A stretch of DNA of 64,000 nucleotides from Mycobacterium saskatchewanense (GTDB taxonomy: Bacteria; Actinomycetota; Actinomycetes; Mycobacteriales; Mycobacteriaceae). A model generated the notes under the pieces. That model searched no databases, was not told where the DNA came from, and worked only from the letters and a program-made list of their open reading frames with translations. The stretch lies in the NCBI RefSeq assembly GCF_010729105.1, contig NZ_AP022573.1:3596001-3660000 (forward strand), written 5' to 3'. Numbering within the stretch: position 1 is the stretch's first letter; each line of letters opens with the position of its first letter. Position numbers and translations under genes: made by a program. Shown here piece by piece: positions 28,228 to 36,539 of the stretch.

Positions 28228-29423
28228 CGATGACCGAAGTATTCGAACGGACAGTGCAGCACTGGCCCCTGGCGGCGCCGCCGGCGGACTACGTGCTGGG
28301 GCATGTCCGCGCCGTGCTGCCGGACCGCGTGATCGACGACGCGATGGTGGCGGTGCGCGGCGGCATCATCGCGGCGGTCGAACCGCACCGCCCCGCGCTG
28401 TCGGCGGACGTGGACGGAGAAGGCCTGCTGTGCATTCCGGGTCTGGTGGACACGCACAGCGACGGGCTGGAAAAGGAGCGGCTGCCGCGTCCCGGCGCGG
28501 AGTTGCCCATGGAATTCGCGATGCTGTCGTTCGAGGGCAAGCTTCGCGCGGCCGGTGTGACGACGGTCTTCCACGGCGCCGGTTTCGAGCAGGGTATGGG
28601 CCGTGGCGTGCCGCGCACGGTCGAAGACGCGGTGCTGTTCTGCGACACCATCGAAGGGCGCGGGGACGGGCTGCTGGATCACCGCATCCTGTACCGGCTC
28701 GACGTCCGCAGCGCGGAAGGCCTTGCGGCGCTTAAAGAACGGCTCGCCGACAAATCGGGGGTGCCGCTCGTCTCCCACGAGGACCACACCCCGGGGCAGG
28801 GGCAATACACCGAACGCGCCTATTACGAGCGATACATCAGAGGCGCGCGCGGCTTGACCGCCGACGAGGCAACCCTGCAGGTCGACAACCTCATCATCGA
28901 ACGCGGCCGGAAGCTGGCCGTCCGCGACGAGGCGATGGGTTGGCTCGCCAGGGAGGCGCACGCCGCGCGGATCCGGCTGCTCGGCCACGACCCGACCTCC
29001 GCGGCCGAGATCGATGAGTTGGTGGCGCGCGGGGGCGCCGTCGCCGAATTCCCGACCACCGCCGCGGCCGCGGAGGCCGCACGCGACCGGGGTCTGCCGG
29101 TCGTGATGGGTGCGCCGAACGTGCTGCGCGGCGGCTCGCACAACGGCAACGCGTCCGGCCGGGAGTTGATCGAGCGGGGACTGGTGACCTCGATCGCCTC
29201 CGACTACCTGCCGTCGAGCCTGCTGGCCGCGGTGTTCCGGCTCGTCGAGGACAGCCGGGTCGGGCTGGACGCCGCTGTGGCGTTGGTGACCTCGGGTCCC
29301 GCGGCCGTCGCGGGGCTGCCCGATCGCGGCCGGCTGCAGCCCGGCCTGCGCGCCGACCTGGCGCTGATCGACGCGAGCGGCCGCTGGCCGGTGGTCCGTA
29401 CGGTTCTGGTCAGCGGCCGATGA
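28224..29423 (+). CDS. phnM: ribose triphosphonate diphosphohydrolase PhnM
   Basis: A 399-residue amidohydrolase-superfamily PhnM. It releases pyrophosphate from the ribose-1-phosphonate-5-triphosphate before C-P cleavage. Landmarks: LCIPGLVDTHSDGLEKE with the metal His, PLVSHEDHTPGQGQ, RLLGHDPTS, MGAPNVLRGGSHNGN and SDYLPSSLL. Length and motifs are those of a functional enzyme. It overlaps the phosphatase-like gene downstream by four bases (ATGA). Confidence 0.95.
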   Translation: MTMTEVFERTVQHWPLAAPPADYVLGHVRAVLPDRVIDDAMVAVRGGIIAAVEPHRPALSADVDGEGLLCIPGLVDTHSDGLEKERLPRPGAELPMEFAMLSFEGKLRAAGVTTVFHGAGFEQGMGRGVPRTVEDAVLFCDTIEGRGDGLLDHRILYRLDVRSAEGLAALKERLADKSGVPLVSHEDHTPGQGQYTERAYYERYIRGARGLTADEATLQVDNLIIERGRKLAVRDEAMGWLAREAHAARIRLLGHDPTSAAEIDELVARGGAVAEFPTTAAAAEAARDRGLPVVMGAPNVLRGGSHNGNASGRELIERGLVTSIASDYLPSSLLAAVFRLVEDSRVGLDAAVALVTSGPAAVAGLPDRGRLQPGLRADLALIDASGRWPVVRTVLVSGR

Positions 29424-30241
29424 GCCACATCCGGTGGCCGGTACCGGAACCGCAGTTGCCGGACGGAGTCAATCCCGTGCTGGCCGACGCGGCCCGCGCC
29501 GCGGCCGATGCGTTCCGGTCCGCCCGCGCTCGCCATGACCGCGCGGCGTTGGCCGAGAAGGTGCAGATCGGCGCCGACGGGACCCCCACGATGCGGCTGG
29601 ACATCCTGGTCGACATGGCGGTGGCCGACGTGGCGAATCGCCACCGCATCAATCTTCTCAGCGAGGAGATCGGGGCCGTCGACAACGGTTCGTCGGTGAC
29701 TTTGGTGGTCGACCCCGTCGACGGCACCGCCAACGCCGCGGCCGGGGTGCCGCTTTCGGCGTTCGCCGGGGTCATCGCGGTCGATGGCACCGCCACCGAG
29801 GCGTTGACCTGCTGGTTCGATACCGGACGGTGCTGGCACGCCGTGGCGGGGCGTCCGGCCCTCTACCGCAGCAGCGGCCGCACCGACCTCGACGGTGCGG
29901 CGGTAAGCCTGCTCCGCCCTCACGGCGGGGATGACGCCGCCTGGTGGCGCGTCACCAAACGGGCTGCCCGGGTACGAATCTTGTCGACCAGCTGCCTGGA
30001 GGCGGCGCTGGTGGCCGAAGGATCCACCGACGCCTTCGCCGACGCCGGTTCGGACACCCATCGCATCATGGACCTCGCCGCCGCGATGGTGATGGTGCCC
30101 GCGGCGGGAGGCGCGGTGTTGGATGTCTGGGGCAGACCGCTGGAAATCGACCCCGACCTGAGCCGTCGCTGGTCGGGTGTGGTGGCCGCGACACCCGAGC
30201 TCGCCGAAGAACTCGCCGCCACCGTGCGCGGCAACCAATAA
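29420..30241 (+). CDS. inositol-monophosphatase-like phosphatase in the phn operon
   Basis: A 273-residue IMPase-superfamily (FIG) protein. The Mg-binding motifs are present: SEE in place of GEE at about residue 77, DPVDGTAN starting at Asp98, and a late D in RIMDLAAAMVMVPAAGG replacing the usual WDxAAG. It is translationally coupled to phnM (ATGA). No phnN or phnP is present, so this enzyme may hydrolyse a ribose phosphate intermediate of the pathway. That role is inference; substrate is unknown and inositol monophosphatase activity is also possible. Confidence 0.82.
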   Translation: MSHIRWPVPEPQLPDGVNPVLADAARAAADAFRSARARHDRAALAEKVQIGADGTPTMRLDILVDMAVADVANRHRINLLSEEIGAVDNGSSVTLVVDPVDGTANAAAGVPLSAFAGVIAVDGTATEALTCWFDTGRCWHAVAGRPALYRSSGRTDLDGAAVSLLRPHGGDDAAWWRVTKRAARVRILSTSCLEAALVAEGSTDAFADAGSDTHRIMDLAAAMVMVPAAGGAVLDVWGRPLEIDPDLSRRWSGVVAATPELAEELAATVRGNQ

Positions 30242-30277
30242 AGCCACTCAGGGCATAAGGACGGGAGGGGCGGCGTC

Positions 30278-30808
30278 GTGACGTTGACCCGGGAAGCGTT
30301 GGCCGCGCTCATCGACGGGCTGGCCGGTCTGCCCTACGGCGGGGAAGCCGTGGACCAGCGCATCCACGCCCTGCAGACCGGTTGGTACGCCAAGCAAGGC
30401 GGCGCCGATGACGAGCTGTTGCTGGCTGCCACCTTGCACGACATCGGGCGGGCCGAACCCGTGCACACCCGATGGCCGGAGTTGCCGCACGAGTTGTCCG
30501 GTGCGGAGTTCGCGCGCGCACACCTCGGGGAGCGGGCCGCCTGGATCATCGCCCAGCACGTGCCCGCCAAGAGGTACCTGGTGGCCACGGACCCCGGCTA
30601 CCGCGCCCACCTCAGCCCGGCCTCCGTCGCTTCACTCAAACGCCAGGGCGGTTCAATGAGCGCGGCGGAGGTCGCCGATTTTCGCGCCTACCCCGGCGCC
30701 GATGACGCTGTCATGGTGCGGCGTTGGGACGATGACGCCAAGGATCCGTACGGACCGGTGCTCAGCGTTGCCGAGGTGCTCGACGCCTACGACCGCCTGA
30801 CCGCCTGA
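30278..30808 (+). CDS. PhnZ-family HD-domain protein (phosphonate-operon HD protein)
   Basis: A 176-residue HD-domain protein of the phosphonate-operon family that includes PhnZ, a mixed-valent diiron oxygenase cleaving 2-amino-1-hydroxyethylphosphonate. Residues expected for PhnZ are all present: Tyr20 and Glu23 (PYGGEAV), ligand His30, His54-Asp55 (LHDIG), His71, His94 with Lys98 (QHVPAKRYLVATDP) and Asp151 (RRWDDDAK). It starts with GTG after GGGAGGGG, 36 bases behind the phosphatase gene. No PhnY-type hydroxylase is nearby, so its substrate is open. The stop falls inside an 8-base tandem repeat. Confidence 0.85.
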   Translation: MTLTREALAALIDGLAGLPYGGEAVDQRIHALQTGWYAKQGGADDELLLAATLHDIGRAEPVHTRWPELPHELSGAEFARAHLGERAAWIIAQHVPAKRYLVATDPGYRAHLSPASVASLKRQGGSMSAAEVADFRAYPGADDAVMVRRWDDDAKDPYGPVLSVAEVLDAYDRLTA

Positions 30809-30830
30809 CCGCCTGACCGCCTGACCGCCT
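30791..30830. repeat. 8-base tandem repeat, five copies
   Basis: GACCGCCT repeats five times without mismatch, followed by a partial sixth unit. It spans the last six codons and stop of the PhnZ-like gene and runs to 20 bases before the DJ-1 gene. Each unit carries part of a TGA, so copy-number change would mostly alter spacing to the next gene. Such a repeat could vary between strains by slippage. Confidence 0.9.
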
Positions 30831-30849
30831 GACCGGGCATGATTGCACG

Positions 30850-31488
30850 ATGCAGGTCGCGATCCCGTTGTTCCCGAGGTGCACCGCGCTCGACGCGGTG
30901 GGTCCCTACGAGGTGCTGCAACGCATTCCGTCGATCGACGTGGTGTTCGTCGGGCACCGACGGGGCGAGGTGCGCACCGAGAACGGGATGCTTGGCCTGG
31001 CGTGTGACGCGCGGTTCGACGAGGTTCGCACCCCCGATGTGGTGGTCTGTCCCGGCGGCATCGGGACCCGCCAACTGATCCGCGACGAGACGATCGTGGA
31101 CTGGCTGCGATCGGTACATGCGAGCACGACGTTGACCACATCCGTGTGCACCGGCTCGCTGCTGCTCGCCGCCGCGGGTGTGCTGGACGGCCTGACGGCG
31201 ACGACGCACTGGCGGGCCGGTGACCTGCTCAACCGGTTGGGCGCCCGCTATGTGCCCGACCGGGTCGTCGAGCACCTGCCGCAGCGCATTCTCACCGCCG
31301 CGGGCGTGTCCAGTGGCATCGACATGGCCCTGCGGCTGGTGGAGCTGCTGGTCGACCGGCAGGCCGCCGAGGCCGCGCAATTGATCATCGAATACGACCC
31401 TCAACCGCCCTTCGACTCGGGCGCCCTGGACAAGGCCGGTCCGGAGACGGTGGCCCGGGCCGAAGAGTATCTGCGCGCGCGGCAGTGA
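30850..31488 (+). CDS. DJ-1/PfpI family protein (Rv0052-like)
   Basis: A 212-residue class I glutamine-amidotransferase-like protein. The nucleophile elbow is in [14 protein letters not shown]; the preceding strand is [13 protein letters not shown] and the N-terminal strand [19 protein letters not shown]. The pattern resembles isonitrile-hydratase-like and transcription-regulator-like DJ-1 proteins, but no helix-turn-helix is attached. It is the positional orthologue of Rv0052, which in M. tuberculosis directly follows Rv0051; here the phosphonate operon lies between. Function unknown. Confidence 0.85.
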   Translation: MQVAIPLFPRCTALDAVGPYEVLQRIPSIDVVFVGHRRGEVRTENGMLGLACDARFDEVRTPDVVVCPGGIGTRQLIRDETIVDWLRSVHASTTLTTSVCTGSLLLAAAGVLDGLTATTHWRAGDLLNRLGARYVPDRVVEHLPQRILTAAGVSSGIDMALRLVELLVDRQAAEAAQLIIEYDPQPPFDSGALDKAGPETVARAEEYLRARQ

Positions 31489-31549
31489 TTTCTTGGCCGG
31501 GCTGAACATCCGGTACCCTGGGGCGGTTGCCGACGCAGGCGACCCTCCT

Positions 31550-31568
31550 GCCGCGGACAGTCCGTGGC
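31550..31568 (+). promoter_or_regulatory. hairpin in the rpsF leader
   Basis: GCCGCGGA and TCCGTGGC pair (one G-U) around a three-base loop, 33-51 bases before the rpsF start. Leaders of rpsF operons in many bacteria carry an RNA element bound by the S6-S18 pair for feedback control. Whether this hairpin is that element cannot be decided by eye. Confidence 0.3.
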
Positions 31569-31600
31569 CGCTTGAGACCAGAGGAGGTGGTGAGGTTTCC

Positions 31601-31891
31601 ATGCGTCCATACGAAATCATGGTCATTCTTGACCCCACGCTCGACGAACGCACCGTTGCCCCGTCCTTGGAGACGTTCCTCAACGTCGTCCGCAAAGACG
31701 GCGGAAGCGTCGACAAGGTCGACATCTGGGGCCGGCGCCGATTGGCCTACGAGATCGCCAAGCACGCCGAGGGCATCTACGTCGTCATCGACCTGAAGGC
31801 CGAGCCCGCGACGGTGTCCGAGCTCGACCGCCAGCTCAGCCTCAACGAATCGGTCCTGCGCACCAAGGTGATGCGCACCGACAAGCACTGA
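31601..31891 (+). CDS. rpsF: 30S ribosomal protein S6
   Basis: A 96-residue S6, which binds S18 on the 30S platform. The N-terminus [12 protein letters not shown], central [10 protein letters not shown] and [11 protein letters not shown] are family hallmarks. The ATG follows GGAGGTGGTGAGG; an upstream in-frame start is rejected because the extra residues are non-homologous. It heads the conserved rpsF-ssb-rpsR-rplI operon. Confidence 0.97.
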   Translation: MRPYEIMVILDPTLDERTVAPSLETFLNVVRKDGGSVDKVDIWGRRRLAYEIAKHAEGIYVVIDLKAEPATVSELDRQLSLNESVLRTKVMRTDKH

Positions 31892-31962
31892 CTGTCCGCC
31901 GTCGGCGCCGCTGCGTACGCTCAGCGAGACACTCATGACCAGGGCGGAACGAGGAGGAAACT

Positions 31963-32487
31963 GTGGCTGGTGACACCACGATCACCGTTGTCGGAAATCT
32001 GACCGCGGACCCCGAGCTGCGGTTCACTCCGTCGGGTGCTGCCGTCGCCAACTTCACGGTGGCGTCGACGCCGCGTATCTACGACCGCCAGAGCGGGGAG
32101 TGGAAGGACGGCGAGGCGCTGTTCCTGCGGTGCAACATCTGGCGCGAGGCGGCGGAGAACGTCGCCGAGAGCCTCACCCGCGGCTCGCGGGTGATCGTCA
32201 CCGGGCGCCTCAAGCAGCGGTCCTTCGAGACCCGCGAAGGCGAGAAGCGCACCGTCGTCGAGGTCGAGGTGGATGAGATCGGCCCGTCGCTTCGATACGC
32301 GACCGCCAAGGTCAACAAGGCCAGCCGCAGCGGCGGGGGCGGGGGCGGCGGCGGCTTTGGCGGCGGAGGCGGCGGGGGATCGCGCCAGGCGGCACCGCAG
32401 GCTAGCGGCGGCTCGGGCGACGATCCATGGGGCAGCGCTCCCGCATCGGGCTCGTTCGGCGGCGGCGACGACGAACCACCGTTCTGA
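31963..32487 (+). CDS. ssb: single-stranded DNA-binding protein
   Basis: A 174-residue SSB. The OB-fold occupies residues 1-115 ([50 protein letters not shown]). A glycine-rich linker with long Gly runs follows from about 126, and the C-terminal tip DDEPPF is the conserved protein-interaction tail. The start is GTG after GAGGAGGAAA. The Gly linker is longer than in M. tuberculosis SSB. It sits between rpsF and rpsR as usual. Confidence 0.97.
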   Translation: MAGDTTITVVGNLTADPELRFTPSGAAVANFTVASTPRIYDRQSGEWKDGEALFLRCNIWREAAENVAESLTRGSRVIVTGRLKQRSFETREGEKRTVVEVEVDEIGPSLRYATAKVNKASRSGGGGGGGGFGGGGGGGSRQAAPQASGGSGDDPWGSAPASGSFGGGDDEPPF

Positions 32488-32531
32488 CCCACGAACTTAA
32501 CGACCAGTAGGAAAACGAAAGAAAGACAGAA

Positions 32532-32789
32532 ATGGCCAAGTCATCAGGCAAGCGGCGTCCAGCGCCGGAGAAGCCGGTCAAGGCGCGCAAGTGTGTGTTC
32601 TGCGCAAAAAAGGGACAGTCGATCGACTACAAGGACACCACGCTCCTGCGCACCTACATCAGCGAGCGCGGCAAGATCCGGGCGCGTCGTGTGACCGGGA
32701 ATTGTGTTCAGCACCAACGTGACATCGCGACCGCGGTGAAGAACGCCCGCGAGGTCGCACTGCTGCCGTTCACGTCCTCGGCGCGATAA
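32532..32789 (+). CDS. rpsR: 30S ribosomal protein S18 (zinc-binding type)
   Basis: An 85-residue S18. The CVFC pair and a later Cys in [10 protein letters not shown] mark it as a cysteine-containing (C+) form likely to bind zinc, equivalent to RpsR1 of M. tuberculosis, which also has a Cys-free paralogue elsewhere. The core [17 protein letters not shown] and the basic RARRVTG are typical. Confidence 0.96.
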   Translation: MAKSSGKRRPAPEKPVKARKCVFCAKKGQSIDYKDTTLLRTYISERGKIRARRVTGNCVQHQRDIATAVKNAREVALLPFTSSAR

Positions 32790-32813
32790 CCGCCCAACCG
32801 AAAGTACGCAATC

Positions 32814-33272
32814 ATGAAGCTCATATTGACGGCTGACGTCGACCACCTCGGCACCGTCGGGGACGCGGTAGAGGTCAAGGACGGTTACGGCCGCAACTTC
32901 CTGCTCCCGCGGGGCCTGGCGATCGTCGCCTCACGTGGGGCGCAGAAGCAGGCCGAGGACATTCGCCGGGCGCGGGAAACGAAGACGGTCCGCGACCTCG
33001 AGCACGCCAACGAGATCAAGGCGCAGATCGAGGCGCTCGGCCCGGTGTCGCTGCCCGTGAAGACCGCGGCCGACTCGGGCAAGCTGTTCGGTTCGGTGAC
33101 CGCCGGTGACGTCGTCGCGGCCATCAAGAAGGCCGGCGGCCCGAACCTCGACCGGCGGATCGTCCGCCTGCCCAAGGCGCACATCAAGTCCGTCGGCACC
33201 CACCAGGTGTCGGTGCGGCTGCATCCCGAGGTCAATCTCGAGGTGGCTCTGGACGTCGTCGCGGCCAGCTAA
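32814..33272 (+). CDS. rplI: 50S ribosomal protein L9
   Basis: A 152-residue L9 with the N-terminal rRNA-binding domain ([33 protein letters not shown]), a long connecting helix, and a C-terminal domain ending [16 protein letters not shown]. It is the last gene of the ribosomal operon and is followed by a strong hairpin terminator. Confidence 0.97.
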   Translation: MKLILTADVDHLGTVGDAVEVKDGYGRNFLLPRGLAIVASRGAQKQAEDIRRARETKTVRDLEHANEIKAQIEALGPVSLPVKTAADSGKLFGSVTAGDVVAAIKKAGGPNLDRRIVRLPKAHIKSVGTHQVSVRLHPEVNLEVALDVVAAS

Positions 33273-33291
33273 TCCGCGCGCGTTAGCTTGA

Positions 33292-33325
33292 ATCCGGCGG
33301 TGGCCTTGGTTGGCCGCCGCCGGAT
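33292..33325 (+). terminator. hairpin terminator after rplI
   Basis: A 14-base stem (ATCCGGCGGTGGCC with GGCCGCCGCCGGAT, one G-U pair) encloses a six-base loop about 20 bases after the rplI stop, followed by CTCGTTT. It separates the ribosomal operon from dnaB. Confidence 0.7.
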
Positions 33326-33805
33326 CTCGTTTGCGCAGTGCGCGCTCCCAGCGACCGGTCGGCAGGCGGTCGCGAACGGCTGCGCTAGCGAACACTTTCC
33401 GGTCGGGTTCCCGGCCAGCCCCTTTACCCTGACGTAACGCTGGGAAAACGTAGCCGAAAGCCAACACGCCCGACGCAGTAACCTGCGGCGACACGCCGTA
33501 GAGATTCTTGTCCACACCAAAAGGGCCGCGCTGTATGGCGCTAATCTGCAGGGATATCCAACCGCCCCGATTTGATCCACAGGTTCTCCACACCCCGCTC
33601 AACACAGGTGCCGACGGATATGCACACACCATGCACAGCTTCATGAACAATGCCCCTTTCGGCGATGTGCCAGCAACGTTTAACGTCGTCCCGGCGCGAG
33701 GCGCGCGGGTGCTATCGGGCGGACGTGTCGGCGCCTTGACCTACGCTCTGGATTGCGGTTATCGAATGTACGTTCGGGTGCGTATGTCAGGGGAGGAGGA
33801 GGTCC
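33326..33805. other. long intergenic region before dnaB with DnaA-box-like sites
   Basis: About 480 bases without a convincing gene; M. tuberculosis has a small hypothetical gene (Rv0057) at this position, but no matching ORF was recognised here. It contains one exact TTGTCCACA (33508-33516), the actinobacterial DnaA-box consensus, and TTCTCCACA (33584-33592), one mismatch away. A GGGGAGGAGGAGG ribosome site closes the region in front of dnaB. Confidence 0.45.
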
Positions 33806-35182
33806 GTGGCGGTCGTCGATGACCTGGCGCCGGGCATGGAGTCGTCGTCGCCGAGTGAGGACTACGGCCGGCAGCCACCGCAAGACCTTGCGGCGGAGCA
33901 GTCGGTGCTTGGCGGGATGCTGCTGAGCAAGGACGCCATCGCCGATGTTCTGGAACGGCTGCGGCCCGGCGACTTCTATCGTCCTGCGCACCAGAACATC
34001 TACGACGCGATCCTCGACCTCTACGGGCGCGGTGAACCCGCTGACGCGGTGACGGTGGCCGCCGAACTGGACCGCCGTGGGATGCTGCGCCGGATCGGCG
34101 GCGCCCCGTATTTGCACACGCTGATATCGACGGTGCCGACCGCTGCTAACGCGGGCTACTACGCGGGCATCGTCGCGGAGAAGGCGCTTTTGCGCCGGCT
34201 GGTGGAGGCCGGGACGCGCGTGGTGCAGTACGGCTACGCGGGCGCCGAGGGCGCCGACGTGGCCGAGATCGTCGACCGCGCGCAGGCCGAGATCTACGAC
34301 GTCGCCGACCGCAGGACGTCCGAGGACTTCGTCCCGCTCGAGGACCTGCTGCAGCCGACGATGGACGAAATCGATGCCATCGCCTCCAATGGAGGTATTT
34401 CACGCGGCGTGCCAACGGGATTCACCGAACTCGACGAGGTGACCAACGGCCTGCACCCCGGGCAGATGATCATCGTGGCGGCGCGGCCGGGTGTGGGCAA
34501 ATCGACCCTTGGCCTGGATTTCATGCGGTCGTGCTCGATCAAGCACCGAATGGCCAGCGTCATCTTCTCGCTGGAGATGAGCAAGTCCGAGATCGTGATG
34601 CGGCTGCTGTCGGCGGAGGCGAAGATCAAGCTCGCCGACATGCGATCGGGCCGGATGACCGACGACGACTGGACGCGACTGGCGCGGCGAATGAGCGAAA
34701 TCAGCGAGGCGCCTCTGTATATCGATGACTCGCCGAACCTGACCATGATGGAGATCCGCGCCAAGGCGCGCAGGCTGCGGCAGAAGGCCAACCTCAAGCT
34801 CGTCGTGGTCGACTACCTGCAGCTGATGACCTCGGGCAAGAAGCACGAGTCGCGCCAGGTGGAGGTGTCCGAATTCTCCAGGCATCTCAAGCTTCTGGCG
34901 AAGGAACTCGAGGTGCCGGTGGTCGCGATCAGCCAGCTGAACCGCGGTCCGGAGCAGCGCACCGACAAGAAGCCGATGCTGTCGGATCTGCGTGAGTCGG
35001 GATCGCTGGAGCAGGACGCCGATATGGTCATCCTGCTGAACCGGCCGGATGCCTTCGAGCGGGACGATCCCCGCGGGGGAGAGGCGGATTTCATTCTCGC
35101 TAAACACCGTAACGGCCCGACCAAGACGGTCACCGTCGCACACCAGCTGCACCTGTCGCGGTTCACCAACATGGCGCGGTGA
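33806..35182 (+). CDS. dnaB: replicative DNA helicase DnaB, intein-free
   Basis: A 458-residue hexameric replicative helicase. The N-terminal domain starts near PPQDLAAEQSVLGGMLLS. The RecA-like domain has Walker A ARPGVGKST, FSLEMSK, Walker B with LVVVDYLQLM, and the DLRESGSLEQDAD motif. The M. tuberculosis and M. leprae proteins carry an intein; here length and the uninterrupted P-loop show none. Start GTG follows GGAGGAGGTCC. Confidence 0.97.
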   Translation: MAVVDDLAPGMESSSPSEDYGRQPPQDLAAEQSVLGGMLLSKDAIADVLERLRPGDFYRPAHQNIYDAILDLYGRGEPADAVTVAAELDRRGMLRRIGGAPYLHTLISTVPTAANAGYYAGIVAEKALLRRLVEAGTRVVQYGYAGAEGADVAEIVDRAQAEIYDVADRRTSEDFVPLEDLLQPTMDEIDAIASNGGISRGVPTGFTELDEVTNGLHPGQMIIVAARPGVGKSTLGLDFMRSCSIKHRMASVIFSLEMSKSEIVMRLLSAEAKIKLADMRSGRMTDDDWTRLARRMSEISEAPLYIDDSPNLTMMEIRAKARRLRQKANLKLVVVDYLQLMTSGKKHESRQVEVSEFSRHLKLLAKELEVPVVAISQLNRGPEQRTDKKPMLSDLRESGSLEQDADMVILLNRPDAFERDDPRGGEADFILAKHRNGPTKTVTVAHQLHLSRFTNMAR

Positions 35183-35269
35183 GCTTGTGTTCCTGTAGGT
35201 TCATCCCGTCGGCTCACAGCGAGGACCGGCGCGCTGGTATCTCGATCGCGGCAATCGGCGGGCTTTTCG

Positions 35270-35971
35270 CTAGCCCACGGCTAGGCCGTGCAGGACCTCG
35301 GCGAGATGGGCCGGTCTGGATAGAAAAGGTTCGTGCCCTCCGGGCATTTCGATGAGATCGGCATGGAGCCGCGTCCCTACGACTCGTCGTGACCAGGCGG
35401 GGCTGACCATGTTGTCATCGACGCACATCACATACGTCGAGGGCACACTCGGAAGTGCGGGTAGCGAAAATGGCTGAGTTGCGGGAAAGAGGGCTCCGGG
35501 ACTTAGTTGCTGGAACGCTTCGACCGCGGTAGTCCCTTCGCAATCGCTGAACAACACTTTGAGGGCGATCTTCTCATCGATCCACGAGATGCAATTCTGA
35601 GTGTCGGGTTCACCTACACCCTTGAGATATTCGGGGTTAATCATGCCGGGTTCAGATTCCATTTGGTCGAAAAGGCTCCTGCCGACGTCTGGCAACGTCG
35701 CGCAAAGATAGACCAGTCTGCTAACCCGACGGTGAGCAGCCACCAGAGGGATTGTCTGTCCTCCCATGGAGTGGCCAACCAGGATAGGATCATCGAAACC
35801 TTCTGCAGCCGCAAGTACCGCATTGGCGTAATCATCAAAGCTGGCCGTTGGATCGGAGCCCGGCAGATCTACTGCGACAGCTTGATGGCCGCGACGGTGC
35901 AGGTGAGGCATTACCTTTTCCCAACACCAAGCACCGTGCCAGGCGCCGTGTACGAGCACGAAACTAGCCAA
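35270..35971 (-). CDS. alpha/beta hydrolase, EstC/methylesterase-like
   Basis: A 233-residue alpha/beta hydrolase of the short, lid-poor esterase type. FVLVHGAWHGAWCWEKV supplies the oxyanion hole, GHSMGG the nucleophile, and the late MPGGHEPFLSRP the catalytic His; an Asp lies in VMCVDDNMVSP. The start beginning MASFVLVHG fits the family. It is the first gene of the region with no M. tuberculosis counterpart and is read toward dnaB. Substrate unknown. Confidence 0.88.
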   Translation of the reverse strand: MASFVLVHGAWHGAWCWEKVMPHLHRRGHQAVAVDLPGSDPTASFDDYANAVLAAAEGFDDPILVGHSMGGQTIPLVAAHRRVSRLVYLCATLPDVGRSLFDQMESEPGMINPEYLKGVGEPDTQNCISWIDEKIALKVLFSDCEGTTAVEAFQQLSPGALFPATQPFSLPALPSVPSTYVMCVDDNMVSPAWSRRVVGTRLHADLIEMPGGHEPFLSRPAHLAEVLHGLAVG

Positions 35972-36000
35972 GCCAGTGGTCTCCTTGTTCTCGCTAATGC

Positions 36001-36408
36001 CTACTCTGTGGGACTCGGCAACCGCGACGAAGTTGTGCCGGTCGGCTTCTGTGGCCGAAATATGTTGCCGTCACGACAACTTGGAGTCTGCTGTACGAAC
36101 CGGCTGACAGTTCGGTTAGGCGACGTGACGGGGCGGTCATGGTTGCTGGGATGTTGACGGGGCAAATCCTCCAAGGCCCTTCTGCGCCGAACCTCTCTCC
36201 CGAAGGAGCTCAGGGAGCGCAGACCTAGATGTTGCCGCACGTCCTCGAAACGTGTGCGGCGGTAGTACAGCTCGCGCAGGATCAGCGGCGTCCACCGTGC
36301 ACTGAGCACATGGATTGCTCGCTCTACCGAACAGACCACCTCGTCGCCAAGGACGACAGGCGCCGTGTTCCACCCACTCTCGCTCTGCGGCGGTACCACA
36401 ACTCCCAC
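36001..36408 (-). pseudogene. HxlR-type regulator, truncated
   Basis: The N-terminal 60 or so residues match the intact HxlR gene 3 kb away almost word for word (LGDEVVCSVERAIHVLSARW, TPLILRELYYRRTRFEDVRQ), then homology stops and the remaining frame is unrelated basic sequence. The wing and dimerisation parts are missing, so this is a remnant. Its upstream DNA is also duplicated at the intact copy. Confidence 0.7.
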
Positions 36409-36535
36409 TCTAGCATGCTGGATTGCATAATTAAAGCCAGCGACTTGCAGTCTGAGGCGTGACTACTAACTAGTTCTCCATCGACACTGTCTCGCCGGCG
36501 TACTGGCGAGTTACGTTCAGTAACGGGCCTGTCAA
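36235..36535. repeat. direct repeat, copy 1 (HxlR start and upstream region)
   Basis: About 300 bases covering the 5' half of the truncated HxlR gene and its promoter side are repeated in the same orientation at about 39264-39555. Conserved blocks include ACTAACTAGTTCTCCATCGA and CTGTCTCGCCGGcGTACTGG against near-identical text in copy 2. Divergence of roughly 15-25 percent by eye suggests an old duplication or separate acquisition of related cassettes. Confidence 0.7.
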
Positions 36536-36539
36536 CCTC

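Noticed and set aside
30791..30830. Possible CRISPR or attachment-site array
   Set aside because: Units are 8 bases without spacers; it is a simple tandem repeat and no recombinase is adjacent.
32330..32400. GGC-rich run as a PE_PGRS-like element
   Set aside because: It encodes the glycine linker of SSB, with the normal DDEPPF tail after it.
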